Notes: generated by a model from the sequence alone, not told the origin. A stretch of 64,000 nucleotides of DNA from Streptomyces tropicalis (GCF_029269835.1 NZ_JARJBB010000004.1:1-64000), one strand, 5' to 3'. Shown: positions 37,762 to 47,069, numbered from the stretch's first letter. A program made the numbers and translations.

Positions 37762-38014
37762 GGCGGGGCGCGCGCGTCGAGTCCCCCCAGGAGCTTCCGG
37801 TCGGGTCCCCGCGCGCCGCCCCGGGGACATCGGATCGCCCCCGCACACGGAGCACGATGCTCCCGGAGCCAACGCCGCTCGGGCCGCCCTTCAGCGGCAC
37901 CTGCCACCGGGCCTGTCCGGCGTCCAGCGGCGTCTCGCCGCGCGCGCAACCGGGCAGAAGTCCGCAGCGCTGGACGGCCGGGCCGCTGAACGAACGCCGT
38001 GGGGGAGGACCTCG

Positions 38015-38719
38015 TCAGATGCCGCCCTGTGCCTCAGCCAGCTCGCCGATGGCGCTCTCGTCGATGCGGTGCAGGAGATCGGCCGGCGAGTCGTACACCG
38101 CCTCCGCACCTGCGGCACGCAGTTCCTCGCTGGAGAATCCGCCCCCGGACAGCAATCCGAGGCAGCGCACACCCGCCTTTCCCGCCGCCGCTGCGTCCCA
38201 CACGGCGTCGCCGACGAACACGGCCCGCTCGGCGGAGGAGCCGCTCTTCTCCAGGGCCCGCTGCACGAGGTCCGGCGCCGGTTTGCCGGCCTTCACATCG
38301 TCCGCCGTGGTCATCGCATGGATGGCGTCGTCGGCGTCGAGGGCCTTGCGCATCGCGTCCGCGTCCGGCCCGGACGCGGACGACGCCAGAACGACCCGGA
38401 TTCCCCGGCCGGCGCACGCCCGCAGCAGGTCGCCGGCCCGGTCCAGGGGGGCGAGGCGCGACCAGTACTGCGCGTAGAGCGCGTCGTGGGCCGCCTTCAC
38501 CACCCCGTCGGCGTCACGCGGCCGGTCCTCACCCAGCAGGGCGTCCAGGAGATGCCCGCTGCTCATCCCGATGGCGCGGTGAATGCGCGACATCGCGACG
38601 GTCCGCCCCTGCTGCCGGAATGCTTCCCACCACGCGACGGTGTGGAGGGGCACCGTGTCCATGAGTGTGCCGTCGACGTCGAAGAGCACCGCAGCCGGTG
38701 TCTCCCTGGTCCTGGTCAT
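38015..38719 (-). CDS. HAD-family hydrolase (phosphoglycolate phosphatase-like)
   Basis: 234 aa from ATG 38719. Motif I LFDVDGTLMDT, motif II VLASSA, lysine in VKAGKPAPDL, motif IV FVGDAVWDAAAAGKAG. A helical cap lies between residues 20 and 90, as in beta-phosphoglucomutase and phosphoglycolate phosphatase relatives. It dephosphorylates a small sugar or acid phosphate; the substrate is not evident from context. Confidence 0.9.
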   Translation of the reverse strand: MTRTRETPAAVLFDVDGTLMDTVPLHTVAWWEAFRQQGRTVAMSRIHRAIGMSSGHLLDALLGEDRPRDADGVVKAAHDALYAQYWSRLAPLDRAGDLLRACAGRGIRVVLASSASGPDADAMRKALDADDAIHAMTTADDVKAGKPAPDLVQRALEKSGSSAERAVFVGDAVWDAAAAGKAGVRCLGLLSGGGFSSEELRAAGAEAVYDSPADLLHRIDESAIGELAEAQGGI

Positions 38720-39127
38720 GCCCGCCTCCCGTTCGCTCCTGGTCGGCCCGCCGGATCGCGCGGTCCGTCGGCACCGGGTACCCACGGGTGGCTCGAGAAG
38801 CTCTCCGCCGCACGAAAATCGGGCCTGCTACGCGGCCTTGCGGGCCACGGACCGCGCACCCGTTTCCTCTTCTCCCGAGTGGGGACTCCTGAAGCATGGT
38901 CGGCTCGGACACGCGACGATGACCGAGCAGGCCGGTCCCCGTGACCTCGTGGACCATGTCGCTCCCGCCGAGTCGGCGGACTTCGACCTCTCGGTCGCCT
39001 CGGCTGCACGGCAGGGGCCCGCGTGCCGCGCCGGGTGACCGGTGCTCCCGGGCCTCAGCACGTGCGCGGGCCCTGGTCAGGCGGTGGGCCGACACGGCAT
39101 GGAGAACGCAAGGCTCAGGCAGGAAGC
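38720..39127. other. 408-bp gap with no clear gene
   Basis: Short frames exist on both strands but none has a start, ribosome site and normal composition together. It should hold the promoters of the flanking divergent genes. Confidence 0.4.
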
Positions 39128-40750
39128 GTGGAAGCAAGCATCAAGGGGGCGCTTCTCCCGGCTAGGAAACTGGGCCAGTCCGTGCGGGCCGGCCTGCGGG
39201 CGCCGGGCGCGGAGCGGGACGATCTCGTACTGGTAGCGAAAACCGTGCTGGCGGCGACCCTTGCCTGGGGGGCCGCAGGGGCGCTCCTGCCCTCGGCCGT
39301 CGTCTCGTTCGCGCCGCTCACAGCCATACTGGTACTGCAGGCCACCCTGTACCGGTCGCTGCGCCACGGCACGCAGTACGGCGCGGCACTGGCGCTGGGC
39401 GCGGCGCTCGCCGCAGGGCTCGCGTCGCTGGCCGGTGTGCGCGTCTGGACATTCGCCCTGCTGACCCTGGCCGGTCTGGTGCTGGCTCGCTCCAAACGGC
39501 TGGGGGAGTACGGGCTCCAGGTCGTCGTCGTGGCGATCTTCGCCTTCAACGCTGGTCACGGGCGCCTCGGCTACGTAGGGGCCCTGGTCGCCTCAGTGGG
39601 TGTCGGAGCGGTGTGCGGCGCTGTGGTGCAGTCCGTGGTCGCTCCGGCTCGAAGGCCGCTGGATCGTATGAAGGCCGTGGCCGACCTGCATCTGCGGCTC
39701 ACCGAGGACCTGTTCACCGTGGCGGCCGGGCTGCGTGGGGGAGAGGAAACCGGAGACCTCACGGACAGCGCCGCGTGGAGGAGTGCAGCGGCACAGCTGG
39801 CGGAGGAGACCGAGCGGACGGCCGCGGCCGTGGCCGCCGAGCAGGAGAACGACTGGCTCAACCCGCGTCCCGACCGGGTCGGTTCGCGCCGTCTGCTGCA
39901 GCGGTCCCAAGCGGCCGTGCAGATCGTCCGGAGTTGCGTCGGGCACCTGCGGTCGCTGACCCGCACGCTGGACCACGCCGCCCACGGGCAGGGACACTGC
40001 CTCACGCAGTCCTTCCGCCACGCTTGTGCCACCGCGCTCACCCACCTGGCCGAAGCCGCCGAACACGTAGGCCGGGTGGCGGACACGGATCCGGAGGAGG
40101 TCGCGGTCCTCCTCGACCGTGCCCACGAGTCGCTCGAAGGTCTCTCCACGCTCTCCGAGGCGAGCGCTGCCGACTGCCGGTCCTGTCTGGTCCTGCGCGG
40201 GGCGCTGCTGAACGACATCGAACGGATCGCTCTCGAGCTTGCCCGTGCGCCCGGCGACATGGACCGCGCGGGCCGACGGACCGGCGCTGCACCGTGTGAA
40301 CGACTGACCGGTGGTTCCGCCGGGAGGGGGCCGCCCCGGACTCGGTGCACAGGGGTCTTCCGGCCCTGGCGCCGGCCCGCGCGAAGAGCTGCTCGGGCAG
40401 GAGGGACGCACGGGCTCGCGGGGCTTTCGGCCCGCACCGGCATCGGTGCCGTCGTCCCCGACGTCGAATCGCTGTCCGCGGCCCCGCAGGCATCGTCGTC
40501 GCCCTGGCCGAACAGATCGGCTGACGCGGGCCTGCCGCGTGGCGGGCGGGGGCGGCCCGGCCCGCACACCGGTCCGGTGTCCACCTCGCCGTCCCCCGTG
40601 GTGGAGACCAGCCGCGAGATCCGCATCGCCGACGCGTGCCCGGACCCCGACCAGCCCGCGGTTACGGGGTCCGGGTCTCAGCCTTCGGCGGGTCGGGTTC
40701 GTCGTCGTCCTCGCCGTCGGTCCGCACGTCCGGCGGGGTGGGCGCGGTGA
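39128..40750 (+). CDS. FUSC-like / aromatic acid exporter family membrane protein
   Basis: 540 aa from GTG 39128 after AGGAAG. The N-terminal half has about six membrane segments (LVAKTVLAATLAWGAAGALLP, FAPLTAILVLQATL, GAALALGAALAAGLASLAG, FALLTLAGLVLA, LQVVVVAIFAFNA, GALVASVGVGAVCGAVVQ), then a cytosolic helical domain to about residue 390. This matches FUSC/ArAE proteins. The last 145 or so residues (after about 40300) are Arg/Pro/Ser-rich and overlap an antisense gene, so the true end may be earlier or a frameshift may have extended it. Confidence 0.75.
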   Translation: MEASIKGALLPARKLGQSVRAGLRAPGAERDDLVLVAKTVLAATLAWGAAGALLPSAVVSFAPLTAILVLQATLYRSLRHGTQYGAALALGAALAAGLASLAGVRVWTFALLTLAGLVLARSKRLGEYGLQVVVVAIFAFNAGHGRLGYVGALVASVGVGAVCGAVVQSVVAPARRPLDRMKAVADLHLRLTEDLFTVAAGLRGGEETGDLTDSAAWRSAAAQLAEETERTAAAVAAEQENDWLNPRPDRVGSRRLLQRSQAAVQIVRSCVGHLRSLTRTLDHAAHGQGHCLTQSFRHACATALTHLAEAAEHVGRVADTDPEEVAVLLDRAHESLEGLSTLSEASAADCRSCLVLRGALLNDIERIALELARAPGDMDRAGRRTGAAPCERLTGGSAGRGPPRTRCTGVFRPWRRPARRAARAGGTHGLAGLSARTGIGAVVPDVESLSAAPQASSSPWPNRSADAGLPRGGRGRPGPHTGPVSTSPSPVVETSREIRIADACPDPDQPAVTGSGSQPSAGRVRRRPRRRSARPAGWAR

Positions 40751-40826
40751 TGTTCCGCTGCTCCGCGGACCGTTCCTTTGTTTCCTCGTCGACCTGCGGG
40801 GTGTCGTTCTCCTCGGAGGTACTCAT
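40662..40826 (-). CDS. Small acidic hypothetical protein
   Basis: 54 aa from ATG 40826 with GAGAGGGG upstream. It is almost entirely hydrophilic and acidic: MSTSEENDTPQVDEETKERS, then a QRNITAPTPPDVRTDGEDDDEP stretch and PPKAETRTP. It is likely disordered, with no known function. It overlaps the questionable C-terminal end of the FUSC frame on the other strand by 89 bp, so only one of the two is likely to be right there. Confidence 0.55.
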   Translation of the reverse strand: MSTSEENDTPQVDEETKERSAEQRNITAPTPPDVRTDGEDDDEPDPPKAETRTP

Positions 40827-41273
40827 GACTCGGCCCCTCTCGTCCGTTCGGATTCGGTGGCTGACCGGCGCACAGGCGCGCCGGTTCCACATGGCTGTCA
40901 CGCGTTCGCCCTGTGAGGTCAGGCGGTCGCCCGGGGTGCCGACGACGGGCACATGAGGGCGGGACCGGGCCGGCTCGAGCAGGGTGTACCCTCCGCTCGC
41001 CTGCACCGTATGGGGCCTGCGCCCCACGGCATCCGCGCCTGATCCATACCCGACGTGTGCCCACTGGGCGGATCAGGAAACGACGGGCCCGGCGGCACGG
41101 TCGAGGCGTTGCCTCCGGGAGGCTCTGCCGTTCCGTGCGGGGAAGTACATACAGCTCGGCCGGACGGGTGCATCGAAGCGGTGTCGTGGCCGCGCAGCCG
41201 GGAAGCCATCACTGCAGGCCGTGAGGGTAGGCGGTAGTTCGTCCAACCGATTCGCACGAAAGTGGTACCCGTC
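40827..41273. other. 447-bp gap before hemerythrin
   Basis: No gene seen. The frames are short and Arg-rich. The upstream side of the hemerythrin gene has few purine-rich sites and no clear sigma-70 pair that I can defend. Confidence 0.4.
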
Positions 41274-41765
41274 ATGGCCGAGACTCAGGACGCCGTCGAT
41301 CTCATCCTCCAGGATCATCGGCGCATGGAGGACCTGTTCCGCCTGATGCGCAGCGTCGAAGCCGATCGAGCCGTCGCGCTCCAGGAGTTCGCGGACCTGC
41401 TGATCGCCCACGCGCTGGCCGAAGAGGCCAAGGTCTATCCCGCACTGAAGAGGTACAAGGACATCGACAACGAAGAAGTGGAACACGGCGAGCACGAACA
41501 CGACGAGGGCAACAAGGCTCTTCTGGAACTCCTTGAGGTGGAGGAGGTCGGTTCCGAGGAGTGGGACACCAAGCTGGAGAACCTGGTGGAGGCCGTGACC
41601 CACCACGCCGATGAGGAGGAGCGCACCATCCTCAACGGGGCGCGTGAGAACGTGGCGATGGAACGTCGCGAAGAACTGGGAATGGCGTTTCTGGAGGAGC
41701 GCGAGCGTCAGCTGAAGTCCGGCTGCGGCTCGGTCGACAACGTCCGCCGCATCGTCAACTCCTGA
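41274..41765 (+). CDS. Hemerythrin-domain protein
   Basis: 163 aa; ATG 41274 gives the standard start MAETQDAVDLILQDHRRMEDLF. The His/Glu iron ligands are seen: QDHRRMEDL (H1), HALAEEAKVYP (H..E), EHGEHEHDEG (H), and THHADEEERTIL (H..E). These bind a di-iron centre for oxygen, NO or iron sensing or storage. An acidic central loop and a C-terminal Cys (KSGCGS) are present. Standalone hemerythrins in actinobacteria respond to stress and hypoxia; the regulator is not in view. Confidence 0.93.
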   Translation: MAETQDAVDLILQDHRRMEDLFRLMRSVEADRAVALQEFADLLIAHALAEEAKVYPALKRYKDIDNEEVEHGEHEHDEGNKALLELLEVEEVGSEEWDTKLENLVEAVTHHADEEERTILNGARENVAMERREELGMAFLEERERQLKSGCGSVDNVRRIVNS

Positions 41766-41852
41766 CCGTGCCTCGGGCGACATCCCGATGGGCCATGGAA
41801 CCCGGGTCGACTGCACGGCCCCTGGGCCGGCACGCCCCGTTTTCAGCTGCTG

Positions 41853-41984
41853 ATGAGTCCGGGCGCCTCGACCACGACCTGCTGCCGAAGAACCCTTGAA
41901 GGCACCCGAGCCGCGTTGAAACGCCTGGTCAAGCCGGGCGTCCTCACCGAGGTTGATACGGGCAGCGCCGCCAGGAAGCAGTAG
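41853..41984 (+). pseudogene. Remnant of a winged-helix protein C-terminus
   Basis: 43 codons from ATG 41853 to TAG 41982-41984. The last 30 residues (LEGTRAALKRLVKPGVLTEVD, then TGSAARKQ) match the closing helix-and-wing of a Streptomyces HTH protein type often found beside mobile DNA (pattern: EG.R..LKRLV..G.LTE...G.F). The N-terminal part (MSPGASTTTCC) looks like a junction. Calling it a remnant is inference. The rest of 41766-42090 is empty. Confidence 0.4.
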
Positions 41985-42090
41985 CCGGCCGAGGGCCGAT
42001 CGGCTTCGTTCACGTCAAACAGCAGCAGGGTGGCCGCCTTTGCTCGTGATGGTGGCGGAGGGTGCGGGTGGTGGGGACCAGTGGGCCGGC

Positions 42091-43179
42091 TCAGCCCGTC
42101 GACGGGGTGAGGCTGGTGCGGTCGAACGGGCCACCGTGCGCGGCGGCGTACGCGACGGCGGAGTTGACGGCATCGAGGCCGAACGACCGGACCCGTTCGG
42201 GGGCGAGATCGAGGGTGCCCGAGGCGAGGAGCCGGATGATGCCGACATTGGCGGTGCGCGGGTACATCCACTGCCCGCGCACGGTGACCGAGTTGCGCAT
42301 GATCCATGGGTAGGGGAGTGCGAGGTCGTCGCCACCGAGCATGCCGACGCCGCCCATGAGGACGACGCGGCCGTACTCGCGCACGGTCATCGCCGCCGCG
42401 CGCGACGCCGAGCTGGGCGCGCTCGGCGGGAGCAGGTCGATCACCATGTCGATCGGGCCGTCGGCCGCCTCGGACATCGCCGCGCGGTCGCCGGCCTCGT
42501 CCCCGGTGAGCGGGACCGGGCGCACACGCGGACCGAACCGGTCGGCGAGGAGGTCGAGCGCGGCCCGGTTGCGGCCCGGGGCGATGACGCGACCCGCTCC
42601 CATCGCGAGCGCGACCGCGACCGCGCTGCTGCCGAGGTTGCCGGTGGCCCCGCTGACCAGCAGGGTCTCACCGGCTGCGAGGCCGCCTGCGAGCAGCCCG
42701 CCGTAGGAGATGGCGTGCACGGTGAGTGCGGCCCAGCGGGCCGGGTCGTCCCCTGCCACGGCGGGCAGCGGGAAGACGTTCTCCGTCGGGACCCGCATGA
42801 GCTCGGCGAACGAACCGTCGTGCAGGTGACGGGCGAGCCGCGCGCCGCCCTCGCCGCGCGCGCTCCAGCCCTGGAGCGTGATGTCGGGCGTCAGCGCGTC
42901 GTCCCGCGAGCGCACCGTCGAGTCGCACCAGACCAGGTCGCCGGCGCGCAGGCGGGTGGCGTCCGGGCCTGCCTGGACGATCCGACCCACGCCGCCGACA
43001 CCGGGCACGACGGGAGGGACCAGGGGGTAGTTCCTCTCGCCGCCGAAGACTTCGGCCGCGTAGGGCGCCACGCCGGCGGCGAGGACCTCGACCAGCACCT
43101 CACCGCCCCCGGCCTCGGGGTCGGGTATCTCCTGCACGGTGAGAGGGGCGCCGAACTGCGTCAGAACTGCTGCTCGCAC
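42091..43179 (-). CDS. Medium-chain (zinc-type) alcohol dehydrogenase / quinone reductase family
   Basis: 362 aa from GTG 43179; GGAGG is 8 nt upstream. N-terminal GroES-like domain (VRAAVLTQFGAPL, GVAPYAAEVFGG, PGVGGVGRI) and a Rossmann domain with SGATGNLGSSAVAVAL. The structural-zinc cysteine cluster is absent, so it is nearer to the quinone reductase or enoyl-reductase branch. It is divergent from a LysR gene with an inverted repeat between them and is likely its target. Confidence 0.88.
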   Translation of the reverse strand: MRAAVLTQFGAPLTVQEIPDPEAGGGEVLVEVLAAGVAPYAAEVFGGERNYPLVPPVVPGVGGVGRIVQAGPDATRLRAGDLVWCDSTVRSRDDALTPDITLQGWSARGEGGARLARHLHDGSFAELMRVPTENVFPLPAVAGDDPARWAALTVHAISYGGLLAGGLAAGETLLVSGATGNLGSSAVAVALAMGAGRVIAPGRNRAALDLLADRFGPRVRPVPLTGDEAGDRAAMSEAADGPIDMVIDLLPPSAPSSASRAAAMTVREYGRVVLMGGVGMLGGDDLALPYPWIMRNSVTVRGQWMYPRTANVGIIRLLASGTLDLAPERVRSFGLDAVNSAVAYAAAHGGPFDRTSLTPSTG

Positions 43180-43254
43180 GTGATGACCTCCGTGTTCGTC
43201 CGGCCTTGTCGGATCGACACTAGGAGCTGGGTGAGCATGCAGGAAGCGATGATC

Positions 43255-43279
43255 CGGCATTCGTGGTATGCGTATGCCG
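43255..43279. promoter_or_regulatory. Possible LysR operator
   Basis: CGGCAT-N13-ATGCCG between the divergent dehydrogenase and lysR genes. It ends 2 nt before the lysR ATG 43281, so binding would block the lysR start. Confidence 0.45.
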
Positions 43280-43280
43280 C

Positions 43281-44174
43281 ATGGACATCTCCAGCGCGGG
43301 ACTGCGGGTTCTGCGGCAGATCGCCGAGTCCGGCAGCTTCACCGCGGCAGCTGCCCGACTCGGCTACACGCAGTCGGCCGTCTCACGCCAGGCCGCCGCC
43401 CTCGAACGCAGCGCCCACACCACCCTGTTCGAACGCCGCCCGGACGGGGTACGGCTCACCGCTTCCGGCTTGACCCTGCTGCGGCACGCCCACACGGTCC
43501 TGGCCTCTCTCGCCGCGGCCGAGCGTGAGCTCACCGGCACCGCCCCCCGGGCCGAACCGGTGCGGCTCGGGGTGTTCCTGAGCGCGGGCGCGGCGATCCT
43601 GCCCGCTGCACTCGCACACCTCGCGGCGACCGGCCCGCAGATCACGGTCACCACCAGCGAGGGCACCACGCCCACTCTGATCCGGGCGCTGCGCGCGGGC
43701 TCGCTCGACCTCGCCGTGCTGACATCCCGCCCGCCCCACCGGCCCTTCGACGGCGACCCACCACGCCTGCACATCGAGACCGTCGCGGACACCGAACTGG
43801 TCGTGGCGGTGCAGTCGACCGGAGAGTTCGCCGGACGCACCACGGTGCACGTCGACGAGCTGGTCGACGCCGCGTGGATCGCCACCCCGTCATCGAGCTC
43901 CGAGCCGCTGCTCGGCGTCTGGCCCGGCCTGCCCGGACGGCCGCGCATCGTCCATTCCGCGCGCGACTGGCTGACGAAGCTCCAGCTGGTCGCCGGCGGC
44001 TTCGGCGTGACGACGGTGCCGTCCCGGCTCTCACCGGTACTGCTGCCCGGGGTGAGCCTGCTGCGCGTGGACGGCGCACCCCCCGAGATCCGCCGGGTGC
44101 TCGTGGCACGCCTCCCCGGCCACCCCACCCCGGCCATCACGGCCGTTGCCCGAGCGATCACTTCAACCGCCTGA
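43281..44174 (+). CDS. LysR-family transcriptional regulator
   Basis: 297 aa from ATG 43281. Winged helix ISSAGLRVLRQIAESGSFTAAAARLGYTQSAVSRQ, residues 3-40, then a substrate-binding domain (PVRLGVFLSAGAAILPAALAHL, RALRAGSLDLAVLTSRPP). The divergent dehydrogenase is the likely target. Downstream lies the integrase remnant. Confidence 0.92.
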   Translation: MDISSAGLRVLRQIAESGSFTAAAARLGYTQSAVSRQAAALERSAHTTLFERRPDGVRLTASGLTLLRHAHTVLASLAAAERELTGTAPRAEPVRLGVFLSAGAAILPAALAHLAATGPQITVTTSEGTTPTLIRALRAGSLDLAVLTSRPPHRPFDGDPPRLHIETVADTELVVAVQSTGEFAGRTTVHVDELVDAAWIATPSSSSEPLLGVWPGLPGRPRIVHSARDWLTKLQLVAGGFGVTTVPSRLSPVLLPGVSLLRVDGAPPEIRRVLVARLPGHPTPAITAVARAITSTA

Positions 44175-44356
44175 ACCGCAGCCAAGGCCGCCACGATCGC
44201 CTGCACACCCTCCGCCTCACGGGTGGGCACGGTGGTCGCCGTCGGCCTGTGCCCGGCGGTACCGGCCATCGGCTTCGCCGCCGTCACGGCACCAGCCTTC
44301 CCCCGAGGCAAGGGGACTCGCTGCCAGACCGAATGGAGCCTGTCGGGCCGGCACGC

Positions 44357-44573
44357 GAACGCGTTCGCCTGCGCGGCCAGGCCGACCCTGTGGCGTTCCA
44401 TGCTCTGGATGAAGCCTTTCCACCACCTCGTGGTCGAAGGTGTGCATCCGCCGGCTGCCCAGCAGCGGCAGCAGGTGAATGTTCAGCAGCGGCTCCACCT
44501 GCACCACGGAGACCGGCCCCAGGTCACGCTGCCGCACCTTCCCCTGCCGGGCATACTCCCGCCTCTCGAGTCG
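44357..44573 (-). pseudogene. Frameshifted tyrosine-recombinase (integrase) remnant
   Basis: On the minus strand, RLERREYARQGK then VSVVQVEPLLNIHLLPLLG and SRRMHTFDHEVVER read in one frame to about 44415, and FIQSMERHRVGLAAQANAF continues in the next frame from 44413 after a single extra base. Together they resemble the core-binding (SAM-like) domain of Streptomyces integrases (L..HVLP..G.R....FDH.VVE.F...ME..GVG.A.Q.NAF). The catalytic domain is missing. The rest of 44175-44687 is empty. Confidence 0.55.
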
Positions 44574-44687
44574 CGAGGAAGAGCTCGCTGATCAGGGAGG
44601 GGGATGACGCGTCGGCGCGCACCGCGTCGATCTGCGGGGGGCTCGGCGGGGCCGGGGACACCCCTTGGCGGGAGCCGGCGGTCGGGG

Positions 44688-45581
44688 TCAGGAAAGGACC
44701 CGGTGGCGGAAGTTGCGCAGGCCGAGCCCGAGGAAGATGACGCAGAACAGCGACAGGACCGGGTAGATGATCCAGAGGTGCATGTGGGAGATGTCGGTGA
44801 ACGCGGCCCGCATGCCCTCGCTGATGTAGATCAGCGGGTTGAGGAGCACCAGGGCCTGGAGCCAGGGGAAGCCGCCGACCTCGAGCGTGGACAGCCTGGT
44901 CCACTGGTAGTAGGTGCCGCCGAGGAAGACCAGCGGCAGAATCACGAAGCCGAACATGACGCCGATGTTCCGCGGTTCGAAGGAGGTTCCCAGGAAGAGC
45001 CCGAGTGAGGTCATCGCGACACAGGACAACGGGATCAGGGTGACCGCGATCCACCAGTGGATGCTCAGGTCGGGGTGGACGCCCGGTGCGTGGACCACCG
45101 CGGCGATCGGCAGCACGATGACGGCCGAGGTCAGTCCCTGGGCCGCCCCGGAGAGCACCCGGGCAACGGCCACCAGCCAGAGGGGACAGGGGGCCTGCAC
45201 CCGGTCCTCTATCTCCCGTGTGAAGCCGAACTCCTGGGACATCTGGATGGCGACCGACTGAATGCCCTGGAACATGATCGCGATGGCGACCACTCCCGGC
45301 ACCAGCACCGTGGCGAACGCAGACTCCCCGTGTGCTCCCCCGGAGGAGCCGACGCCCTGCCCGATCGAGGGAAAGACGTAGAGGAACACGAACACGAGCA
45401 GGAACGGCTGCATGACGGTGCGTCCCACGAACTCACCGAAGTTCTTCCTCAGGACGGTCAGATCGCGCTGGACGAGCGCGGACAGCGCGGTACGGCTGGA
45501 CGCCGTCGCGGTCCTCGTCCGGGGACCGGGTCCGGGCTCCGCGGGGTCCGCGGAACGGGACGAAGCCTGGGCACCGGACAT
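44688..45581 (-). CDS. ABC-2 type exporter permease (DrrB-like)
   Basis: 297 aa from ATG 45581, in TGATG overlap with its ATPase. Six membrane segments (e.g. VMQPFLLVFVFLYVF, TVLVPGVVAIAIMFQGIQSV, LTSAVIVLPIAAVVHA, WWIAVTLIPLSCVAMTSLGLF, VMFGFVILPLVFLGG, LWIIYPVLSLFCVIFLGLGL). The sequence LLNPLIYISEGMRAAF is typical. With the ATPase it forms a drug or lipid exporter. A 37-residue Ser/Arg/Thr-rich cytosolic N-terminus precedes the first helix. Confidence 0.93.
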   Translation of the reverse strand: MSGAQASSRSADPAEPGPGPRTRTATASSRTALSALVQRDLTVLRKNFGEFVGRTVMQPFLLVFVFLYVFPSIGQGVGSSGGAHGESAFATVLVPGVVAIAIMFQGIQSVAIQMSQEFGFTREIEDRVQAPCPLWLVAVARVLSGAAQGLTSAVIVLPIAAVVHAPGVHPDLSIHWWIAVTLIPLSCVAMTSLGLFLGTSFEPRNIGVMFGFVILPLVFLGGTYYQWTRLSTLEVGGFPWLQALVLLNPLIYISEGMRAAFTDISHMHLWIIYPVLSLFCVIFLGLGLRNFRHRVLS

Positions 45582-46579
45582 CAGTCCCGCAGGTCCTTTC
45601 CCGTGAGGCTGATGAAGACGGTCTCCAGCGTGCTTTCGGTGATCGACAGGTCGACCAGGTCGAACCCGCCCCGTTCGGCACTGGCGACGACCTTGGGCAG
45701 AAGGCGGTCGTTGCCCTTGACCTGGAGTTCGACGCGGTCGTCGAGCAGCCTGGTCCGGACGACGTCGCGGATGTCGTGGTCGAGCCGACTCGCCAGTTGC
45801 TCCGGCCGGCCCGAGGTGGCGACCGTGACGATCGTGTCGGCTCCCAGGCTCTGCTTGAGGGCGGAGGGGGTGCCCAGGGCGAGGATCCTGCCGTGGTCGA
45901 TGATCGCCACGCGGTCGCAGAGGTGGTCCGCTTCCTGCATGTTGTGGGTCGTGAGCATGATCGTCTGCCCTTCCGCGATCAACTGGTCGAGCATCTCCCA
46001 CAGAGCAAGCCGGCTCTGCGGATCGAGGCCGGCGGTCGGCTCGTCGAGAAAGAGCACCGCCGGACGGTGGAAGATCGCCCGTGCCACCATGAGCCGCTGC
46101 GCCATCCCGCCGGACAGCGCATACACGGAGGAGTCGGCCCACCCGGACAGGCGGAAATCGTCGAGGAGTCCGTCGGCCCTCCTCCTCGACTCGCGCCGCG
46201 GAAACCCGAACAGGAGCCCGTGGAAATAGAGGTTCTCCCGGACCGTCAACGCCCTGTCCAGCGTATTCTGCTGAGAGACCACCGCGATGAGCTGCTTGGC
46301 CAGCGTGGGCTTGTGCACCACGTCGACCCCCGCGACGCGGGCGGACCCGGCGGTGGGCACGACCCTGGTCGTCAGCATCCCGACGGTCGTGGTCTTCCCC
46401 GCCCCGTTGGGGCCCAGCAGCCCGAAGAGCTCCCCGCGGCGCACCAGCAGGTCGAGGCTGTCGACCGCCCGGAAGTCCGCCTTCGGGTAGACCTTCGTGA
46501 GACCGGTCGTGACGATCGCGACCTCGGACGCCGGGGTCCGTGGGGACGATCCTTCCGCGGCGCGGCTCTCCGGCTTCAT
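45581..46579 (-). CDS. ABC exporter ATP-binding protein (DrrA-like)
   Basis: 332 aa from ATG 46579 (AGGTGG just before). Walker A GPNGAGKTTT, Q-loop VVSQQNTLD, signature LSGGMAQRL, Walker B VLFLDEPTAGLDP and H-loop TTHNMQEAD. A C-terminal extension (VTVATSGRPEQL ... LSITESTLETVFISLTGKDLRD) is typical of DrrA-type ATPases. It drives the permease encoded next. No adjacent regulator or antibiotic genes are seen. Confidence 0.95.
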   Translation of the reverse strand: MKPESRAAEGSSPRTPASEVAIVTTGLTKVYPKADFRAVDSLDLLVRRGELFGLLGPNGAGKTTTVGMLTTRVVPTAGSARVAGVDVVHKPTLAKQLIAVVSQQNTLDRALTVRENLYFHGLLFGFPRRESRRRADGLLDDFRLSGWADSSVYALSGGMAQRLMVARAIFHRPAVLFLDEPTAGLDPQSRLALWEMLDQLIAEGQTIMLTTHNMQEADHLCDRVAIIDHGRILALGTPSALKQSLGADTIVTVATSGRPEQLASRLDHDIRDVVRTRLLDDRVELQVKGNDRLLPKVVASAERGGFDLVDLSITESTLETVFISLTGKDLRD

Positions 46580-46808
46580 CGGCCACCTCTTGCTCGGCCT
46601 GCCGCCGGAGGGGGTACCCGGCACCGGCTCACGTGCGGGCGGCGGCCCCGGCGCTGCTCGTCCGGCATCCGTCACGCCGGCGGCAACCGGTGGACCGCAG
46701 CCGACCCCCTCGTCCACCATCCCAGTGGAACGCCGTCGGGACGGCTCCGCATCCCGGGAGCGGGCGGGACGGCTCCGCCCCCCGAGAGGCGGCTCGGACG
46801 CTCCGGGC

Positions 46809-46926
46809 CCACCGGTGCGGCCGGATGAGGCCGGCCGGGCGGTGGGGCGCACGAGCGGGGCCTGCCACCGGTGCGGCCGGATGAGGCCGGCCGGGCGGTG
46901 GGGCGCACGAGCGGGGCCTGCCACCG
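46809..46926. repeat. 56-bp tandem duplication
   Basis: A 56-bp unit beginning ccaccggtgcggccgg at 46809 is repeated exactly at 46865, with six bases of a third copy at 46921. Each unit contains ccgg-atgagg-ccgg. It lies in the 490-bp gap between the divergent ABC and universal-stress genes. 56 is not a multiple of 3, so it is probably not coding. Confidence 0.9.
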
Positions 46927-47069
46927 AGGAAGCCCGGCAGGACGGCGGGCTGAAGTCCGGAAAGCGGGCATCCCCGGTGCCGGGTGCGCATGCCCCGGCC
47001 GAGGTGGCGGTCCCTCGCTGCCACGGGGATGGTGGGAAGTGAAGCAGCGCGATCCGGTAGGTGTGCCTG

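Noticed and set aside
37574..38944. 456-codon forward frame past the pirin gene
   Set aside because: Runs opposite a clear HAD hydrolase and has shadow-type composition.
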